This document shows, in pieces, positions 34,075 through 39,315 of a stretch of DNA of 39,315 nucleotides. The number at the start of each line of letters is the position of its first letter. The first letter of the stretch is position 1. The stretch covers positions 1 through 39,315 of the forward strand of contig JANYKG010000192.1 of NCBI GenBank assembly GCA_025358205.1, in the 5' to 3' direction. The translations under genes and the position numbers were made by a program. Below the pieces are notes generated by a model. That model was given only the letters and a program-made list of their open reading frames with translations, did not search any database and was not told the DNA's origin. The DNA comes from Armatimonadota bacterium (lineage in GTDB: Bacteria; Armatimonadota; UBA5829; DTJY01).

Positions 34075-35916
34075 ATGGTCAACACATATCAGTACGATAT
34101 TATAGTAGTCGGGGCAGGGCACGCGGGCTGCGAGGCTGCGTTGGCGGCGGCTCGCATGGGCAGCCGGGTGCTCCTCCTCACCATAAACGCTGACACTGCG
34201 GCGCTGATGCCGTGCAACTGCAGCATAGGCGGCCCGGCGAAGGGGCACCTGGTCCACGAGATTGATGCGCTGGGCGGTCAGATGGCGCTGACCACCGACG
34301 CCTCCTACACCCATATCCGCATGCTCAACACCGGCAAAGGCCCCGCGGTTCAGGCACTGCGCGCCCAGGCCGATAAGAAGCTCTACAAGGACAACATGCG
34401 CCACGTGCTGGACGCGCAGGACGGCTTGGACTTCAAGCAGGCAATGGTCGAGGAGATACTCCTCACTGGCGACCGGGTGACCGGTGTGCGCGTTCAGACC
34501 GGCATCGAGTACCACGCTCCGGCGGTTATCCTGACCACAGGCACATTCCTGCGCGGGCTGATCCACATCGGCGAGCTGACCTACGAGGCGGGCAGGGCAG
34601 GGGAGTTCCCCTCGAACAAGCTGTCCGAGTCGCTCAGGTCAATCGGCTTCGAACTTGGCAGGCTGAAGACCGGCACCACCCCGCGTGTGGACAAGAACAG
34701 CATTGACCTCTCCAAGACCGAACTCCAGCCGTCCGATCAGCGCCCGATGGCATTCTCGTTCCTCTCACCCCGTGAGAAGCGCGAGGGGCTTTTGCCGTGC
34801 TGGCTGACATGGACGACGGATGATACCAAGGACGTGATACTGAAGAACCTCCATCGGTCGGCCATGTACTCCGGGCGGATCGAGGGCGTGGGGCCGCGCT
34901 ACTGTCCGTCCATAGAAGACAAGCTCGTGAAGTTCCCGGACAAGGAGCGGCATCAGGCGTTCCTGGAGCAGGAGGGCTGGCACACGAACGAGATCTACGT
35001 GCAGGGGATGTCCACGAGCCTGCCGGAAGAAGTGCAGCTTGAGTTCCTGCGCACCATGCCTGGGCTTGAGAACGTGCGGATGATACGCCCAGGATACGCG
35101 GTGGAGTATGACTTCGCGCCGCCGACCCAACTGAAGCCGAGCCTGGAGACGAAGCTGGTGTACGGTCTCTTTTTTGCGGGGCAGATCAACGGTACGTCCG
35201 GGTACGAGGAGGCGGCGGCACAAGGGCTGATGGCGGGAATCAACGCGGCGTTGAGTCGGCAGGGCAGGGATCCGCTGGCGCTTGACAGGGCGCAGGCATA
35301 TATCGGGGTGATGATAGACGATCTAGTGACTAAGGGTGTGGACGATCCGTACAGGCTGCTCACCTCGCGCGCGGAATACCGGCTGCTACTTCGGCAGGAC
35401 AACGCGGACTTGAGGCTGACACCGGTGGGCCGTGAGATCGGGTTGGTGAGTGACGAGCGATGGGCGACGTACCAGCGGAGGTCGGCGCTCATTGATACTG
35501 AGATGGCGCGTGTGGCCGGGACTTTGGCCGATGACGGTGACGAGCGCCGAACCCTGCTGGCGGACATGCTGCGTCGGCCCGGAGTGGGGTATGCGCAGAT
35601 CGCCGAGATGAGCGCCCCGCCCTGCGCCCTGCCGGACGATGTGACGGAGCAGGTGGAGATTCAGGTTAAGTACGCGGGATACATCAGCCGAGAGACCGCG
35701 CGGGTGGACAAGCACAAGCGGATGGAAGCGCTGCGCCTGCCGGAGGATTTCGACTACAGCTCGGCGACCGCGATTTCCAGAGAAGGCCGCGAGAAGCTCG
35801 CCCGCGTGAGGCCTGCGTCTATCGGCCAAGCTGCGCGCATACCGGGGCTGACACCCGCCGATATCTCGATACTGCTGGTATTGATCGAGCGCGACCGCCG
35901 GAACGCCACCTCCTGA
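34075..35916 (+). CDS. mnmG: tRNA uridine modification enzyme MnmG (GidA)
   Basis: The 613-aa protein starts [22 protein letters not shown], with the FAD-binding GAGHAG loop at residues 13-18, then [43 protein letters not shown], the LKTGTTPR motif and a C-terminal helical domain that binds tRNA and MnmE. With MnmE it installs the carboxymethylaminomethyl group on the wobble uridine of several tRNAs. An in-frame ATG at 33994 lies inside repeat DNA and gives unconserved sequence, so 34075 is the start. There is no ribosome site, which fits the leaderless promoter directly upstream. MnmE is not in this window. A perfect palindromic terminator follows. Confidence 0.95.
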   Translation: MVNTYQYDIIVVGAGHAGCEAALAAARMGSRVLLLTINADTAALMPCNCSIGGPAKGHLVHEIDALGGQMALTTDASYTHIRMLNTGKGPAVQALRAQADKKLYKDNMRHVLDAQDGLDFKQAMVEEILLTGDRVTGVRVQTGIEYHAPAVILTTGTFLRGLIHIGELTYEAGRAGEFPSNKLSESLRSIGFELGRLKTGTTPRVDKNSIDLSKTELQPSDQRPMAFSFLSPREKREGLLPCWLTWTTDDTKDVILKNLHRSAMYSGRIEGVGPRYCPSIEDKLVKFPDKERHQAFLEQEGWHTNEIYVQGMSTSLPEEVQLEFLRTMPGLENVRMIRPGYAVEYDFAPPTQLKPSLETKLVYGLFFAGQINGTSGYEEAAAQGLMAGINAALSRQGRDPLALDRAQAYIGVMIDDLVTKGVDDPYRLLTSRAEYRLLLRQDNADLRLTPVGREIGLVSDERWATYQRRSALIDTEMARVAGTLADDGDERRTLLADMLRRPGVGYAQIAEMSAPPCALPDDVTEQVEIQVKYAGYISRETARVDKHKRMEALRLPEDFDYSSATAISREGREKLARVRPASIGQAARIPGLTPADISILLVLIERDRRNATS

Positions 35917-35924
35917 CACGAAAA

Positions 35925-35952
35925 GAAGGCGTCCGCCGCGGCGGACGCCTTC
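35925..35952. terminator. Bidirectional terminator, perfect 28-bp palindrome
   Basis: GAAGGCGTCCGCCG is followed by its exact reverse complement, with AAAA on the left and GGAGTTATTC on the right. It lies between the convergent mnmG and GHL10 genes and serves both. Confidence 0.85.
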
Positions 35953-35981
35953 GGAGTTATTCTCTAACTGGATTCACTACT

Positions 35982-38900
35982 CTAATGCCACGGCTGCGGC
36001 ACGTCTGTGTCGGCCCTCGGAAGGATGATGGGGGTGACTACTGCGCCGGATTTCTCCGTAGAGACTATACCCGTCACCTTCACGAACTGCCCGACTCCTG
36101 GAATCGTGGTCAACCTTGCCGTGCTGACCTTGATCGGAATGGAACCGTCGTTCAGCATGAAGTAGCCTGTGCCGGGGTTCTCCACTTTTCCGACGATGGT
36201 CACCAGCACGCCGATGTTCTGTGTGCCCGAGCCGTTCGTAATCCCCGGTGTGGAGTTCAACGACTCTCCTCCGACAGCCTTGCCGATCATGAAGATCGGG
36301 ACAAGTATGCCTGCGCTGGATTCTGTACCAAACTCGGGATTCTGGATCACCCACTCGCCATTGACGGATCGAAGGATACCGGACACATTTCTCTTGTGAC
36401 CTTCAGTGCAGGCCCCGTCAACCCTGATTCCAGAAGTGCGTTCGTCGGTTTCACTATCGCACATGTAGCACACAGATCCAAGATTCGCACTTACAACTCT
36501 ATCCGTGAGCATCAAAGCGTCACCGTCACTATGAGATTTTGCTGTAAGAATTGAATCTACAGCCAACGCCGCGGTAATTCCATCCGAGTTTATCGGACTG
36601 GACCACGTGCCCGCTCCGTTGCGCGCCTTGACTGTGAAGTAGTATTTCGTGTTGGCTGCAAGAGTCAGTCCGGTGGTCGTGACCGAGGGTGTTGTTGTCG
36701 TACTGGTCCATCCGCGTATATCCGTGCCGCCTTGGGTAGTGCCGATTGCGTACTGGTATTCGGCCACACCGGAGTCCGGATCGTCGCCGGTCCAGGATGC
36801 ATGAAGTTGACCGGCCGCATTTGTGTACATGCCGTCATCAAGCAAGTTTGACACTACAGGGGCCGAACCGTCATACAGGTACGGGCCGTAAGTGCATTCA
36901 CCGTTCTCCACTCCATCGCCGTTGTAGCCCTTGACATGGAGGAACCAGTATCCGGCGCTCGGTGCGGTCAGGTTGAGGAATCCGTTGCTCCACTGGGTTT
37001 CGGTCCCAGTCCAAGCATGGTTGTCATCATCCGTAAACGCATACCGATAGTAGGTCACCTTCATGGGGCCAAATCCGTTGGTGGATGTGAACTTGAATGC
37101 CGGGGCGGTCTGCCACGTATTGACTGCTTTGTCGCACGTTACGCTTGCGGCATCCGGTGGCACGGACATCGTATACCGAGTCACTGTAGCGCTGGCGTCG
37201 GAAAGGTTGCCCACATTGTCATATGCCTTGATGTAGTAGCTGTAGACCGAGTTCTTGTTGACCGCCGTGTCATTGTACCAAGTGGTGGTGATGTCAGCTT
37301 TCTGGACACCGTTTTTGAATATTCGGTACCCCGACACACTGCCGCCAGGGTCGGTTGATGCATTCCAGGTAACATATAATTGATTGGTTGACAACGCCGC
37401 TGCAGTAACATTTGACGGCGGCGTTGGCGGCTGGTCGGTGGAGTACACGAGCTTGACGGCGTCTGCTATTACGTTCTGAGTGGACGACACCCCGTTGTTG
37501 CTGAGTTCGACGTAGGCGCTATTATAACCAAGCGCGAACGGCACCGTGGTTTTGAGAAGCTGGAAGATTCCATTGTTAATCTGCTGGTTGACGGTTACGG
37601 TCTCGGAGCCACCATTCCAGGCAATCTTGTATGGAGCTACGGTGGTGCGGTTGCTGCCAGCGACCCATCGCGCATAGACGTCGTAGTTGCCGGAGACGAT
37701 TATATTCGGCCGCCATGTGGCTAACTTCCCACCGACCGCGCCGGAGGTGTAGTAGTAGCCTGAGACGGTGCTCCATGCCCCAGTGAGCACGAAATAAGGC
37801 GATCCTGAACTGCTGTACGTGTAGATATCGGCGACCACATCCCTGGCGCCGGTTGTGAATGTGTAGTCGCTGGAAACACTCACATTTCGCACCACGTCAT
37901 AGGATCGCACTCTGTAATGGTAAAGCGTGCTCGCTTCCAATCCTACCAACTGAACTGTATGAGCTACGACGCGCAGCATATCTTCGGACGTCGTGCTGCC
38001 GTATGCCGTGGTCTTGCCATAGTCTACCTGGCTGGTGGATGCCTCATCAGTATTCCACAGTATCTGAACATTGGAGGCCTGAACGTTGGCTGTGTGAACA
38101 CTGGTGATCACCGGAGGCGTGGTGTGGGCGGTGAGAGTGATGTTGACGTCCGATACTTGTCCCGCTGTTATTGTAACGGGCGTATCAACTGTATTGTACC
38201 CAGAAGCGGTGGCGCGCACGGTGCGAGCGCCGGTACTTACGTCAACAAAACCGTAGAAACCCGTGCCAGTGTTCTTAGTCGTTGCGCTTGGGCTGAGAAT
38301 GGAAACTGTAGCCGGATAAACCGGGTTGCCATTTTGATCTTTTACAAACCCCTTGATATAGCCTAAGTTGGGTGTATCGAGCCACGGCATGCCCGGTGTG
38401 TTTACGAAGGTAGGAAACGGGCCGGAGACCAGCGCACTTTGGAGCGCCGGCCTATTCGGGATTGAGTTGTATGCATAGAGACCCAGCCCGGAGAATCCGT
38501 GTGAACGAACCAGGTTAATCTGCGGTATAACGTTACCATTGATATCATTTGACTCGTCTATCAGTGGGTAAACGTGTCTGCCGTACTGCCTGCCCTGGTA
38601 GTCATCCAACCAGCTATTATAGGTAGAGTTGCTTGATGTGTAAGACATTGGGTGAACGAAGTCCACCCAATGGTTCTGCATCCACTTGTTCCAATCCTGG
38701 AAGTAGGCAGTGTTACCGCTGCTCCAGGAGTTCCAGACATCTGCGCTGAGTTTGACCCATGGTTTTGCTGCCTTGATTTCGAGATAAAGGCGTTTGACTA
38801 GATTGGTGACCTGATCTCTTCGCCAATCTTGCCAAGTTGAATCGCCCGAGTTTGGATTGCCGCTACGTCCATACTCCGAGTTGAAACGCTGAACTGCAAC

Positions 38901-39315
38901 TGCGTTGTAGCCCCAGTTGGTGGCAGGGTAGCGGATGTAGTCCAGGTTGAGACCATCTATATCGTAGCTGTTCACCATCTCCATGAAAACGCTGATGAGA
39001 TAGTTTTCTACGGCCGGATGTCCAGGATCGAGGTTGGAGACTCCACCGTATGACCAAGCTCCGGTGTCGCTACGCATTGTCCAGTCCTGTGCGGGATCAG
39101 TGTTACCGGGGCCGTGGGTGTACCAGACGTGTTCTGGTGACATATGTGACGGGGCGGTGTCTGAGGTCCATATACGGAATGTTACCATCCATGGGTGGAC
39201 TTCCATACCCACCGCATGAGCTTTAGTAATCATGTCCGCCAGTGGGTCATATCCGCCGCTCATAGCCACGCCGGTGCCGGCTGGCACAATTGATGAGCTA
39301 TAGTATGCGTCTGAC
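35982..39315 (-). CDS. GHL10-type multidomain glycoside hydrolase, N-terminus outside the window
   Basis: The frame is open to the right edge, so the gene is incomplete; about 1110 residues are visible. From the N-terminal side: a GHL10 (DUF187-like) barrel down to about 38420, with DAYYSS, GMEVHPWMVTFR, DGLNLDYIRYP and WVDFVHPMSY; a carboxypeptidase-regulatory-like domain (about 38370-38130); a fibronectin-III-like domain (38120-37850); a golvesin/xanthan-lyase-type carbohydrate-associated domain (37840-37440); a fibronectin-III domain (37430-37170); an Ig-like domain (37160-36870); another fibronectin-III domain (36860-36570); and a C-terminal OB-like domain (36560-36000). The acids in GLNLDYIRYP suit a GH role. 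It is surely exported, probably acting on polysaccharides at the cell surface. The substrate is unknown. Confidence 0.85.
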   Translation of the reverse strand, partial: SDAYYSSSIVPAGTGVAMSGGYDPLADMITKAHAVGMEVHPWMVTFRIWTSDTAPSHMSPEHVWYTHGPGNTDPAQDWTMRSDTGAWSYGGVSNLDPGHPAVENYLISVFMEMVNSYDIDGLNLDYIRYPATNWGYNAVAVQRFNSEYGRSGNPNSGDSTWQDWRRDQVTNLVKRLYLEIKAAKPWVKLSADVWNSWSSGNTAYFQDWNKWMQNHWVDFVHPMSYTSSNSTYNSWLDDYQGRQYGRHVYPLIDESNDINGNVIPQINLVRSHGFSGLGLYAYNSIPNRPALQSALVSGPFPTFVNTPGMPWLDTPNLGYIKGFVKDQNGNPVYPATVSILSPSATTKNTGTGFYGFVDVSTGARTVRATASGYNTVDTPVTITAGQVSDVNITLTAHTTPPVITSVHTANVQASNVQILWNTDEASTSQVDYGKTTAYGSTTSEDMLRVVAHTVQLVGLEASTLYHYRVRSYDVVRNVSVSSDYTFTTGARDVVADIYTYSSSGSPYFVLTGAWSTVSGYYYTSGAVGGKLATWRPNIIVSGNYDVYARWVAGSNRTTVAPYKIAWNGGSETVTVNQQINNGIFQLLKTTVPFALGYNSAYVELSNNGVSSTQNVIADAVKLVYSTDQPPTPPSNVTAAALSTNQLYVTWNASTDPGGSVSGYRIFKNGVQKADITTTWYNDTAVNKNSVYSYYIKAYDNVGNLSDASATVTRYTMSVPPDAASVTCDKAVNTWQTAPAFKFTSTNGFGPMKVTYYRYAFTDDDNHAWTGTETQWSNGFLNLTAPSAGYWFLHVKGYNGDGVENGECTYGPYLYDGSAPVVSNLLDDGMYTNAAGQLHASWTGDDPDSGVAEYQYAIGTTQGGTDIRGWTSTTTTPSVTTTGLTLAANTKYYFTVKARNGAGTWSSPINSDGITAALAVDSILTAKSHSDGDALMLTDRVVSANLGSVCYMCDSETDERTSGIRVDGACTEGHKRNVSGILRSVNGEWVIQNPEFGTESSAGILVPIFMIGKAVGGESLNSTPGITNGSGTQNIGVLVTIVGKVENPGTGYFMLNDGSIPIKVSTARLTTIPGVGQFVKVTGIVSTEKSGAVVTPIILPRADTDVPQPWH

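Noticed and set aside
36712-36731. CATCCGCGTA-type period-10 repeat inside the GHL10 gene
   Set aside because: The encoded GGTDIRGW segment matches the normal consensus of this fibronectin-like domain, so the likeness to the repeat family is probably chance.

Overview
This 39.3 kb window looks like chromosomal DNA of a free-living, probably anaerobic or microaerophilic bacterium with moderately high GC. I lean towards Armatimonadota or a neighbouring PVC/Planctomycetes-like lineage. The reasons are the mix of a GHL10-type multidomain glycosidase, GH2/GH38/GH5-like glycan enzymes, a PEP-CTERM protein, a compact dnaG-rpoD pair, frequent GTG/TTG starts, and many dispersed low-complexity repeats. 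The assignment rests on gene content only and is tentative.

Layout. 1-6059 (+): the end of lemA, htpX, an MFS transporter and a 1146-aa secreted GH5-like glycosidase. 6219-10470 (-): a DUF1015 protein and a GH38 alpha-mannosidase. 10471-14275: an accessory island with a PIN-GNAT-PUA-like fusion gene, two separate ASCH-domain genes, and about 900 bp of non-coding repeat mosaic. 14276-18361 (+): a secreted protein with a duplicated fold, dnaG overlapping rpoD, and a small unknown gene. 18420-20360 (-): cstA. 20618-26929 (+): two small membrane proteins, endonuclease IV, a second MFS transporter and a secreted GH2 glycosidase. 27002-31340 (-): a stand-alone MshEN-like protein, then a tight operon ligA-vanZ-like-DUF1844-HIT-UDG4. 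31608-32927 (+): hcp behind an FNR/HcpR-type site and a perfect hairpin. 33021-33710 (-): a PEP-CTERM protein. 34075-35916 (+): mnmG, apparently leaderless. 35982-39315 (-): a multidomain GHL10-type glycosidase running off the window.

How the genes fit together. Secreted or cytoplasmic glycosidases paired with MFS transporters suggest a life on plant or microbial polysaccharides. DNA maintenance is represented by ligA, UDG4, endonuclease IV, dnaG and rpoD. Nitrosative or redox stress is represented by hcp.

Two things stand out. First, almost every gap, and at least three protein-coding genes (GH5-like, GH38, ligA), carry short degenerate tandem repeats with periods of 7, 8 or 10 bases. They are often arranged as two inverted arms, and the in-gene copies stay in frame and add extra loops to conserved enzymes. 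This looks like an active repeat-spreading process. Second, the island at 10783-13372 joins a PIN nuclease fold, a GNAT acetyltransferase and a PUA-like domain in one polypeptide, translationally coupled to an ASCH protein and followed by another. This is a candidate RNA-directed system that I cannot assign to a known one.
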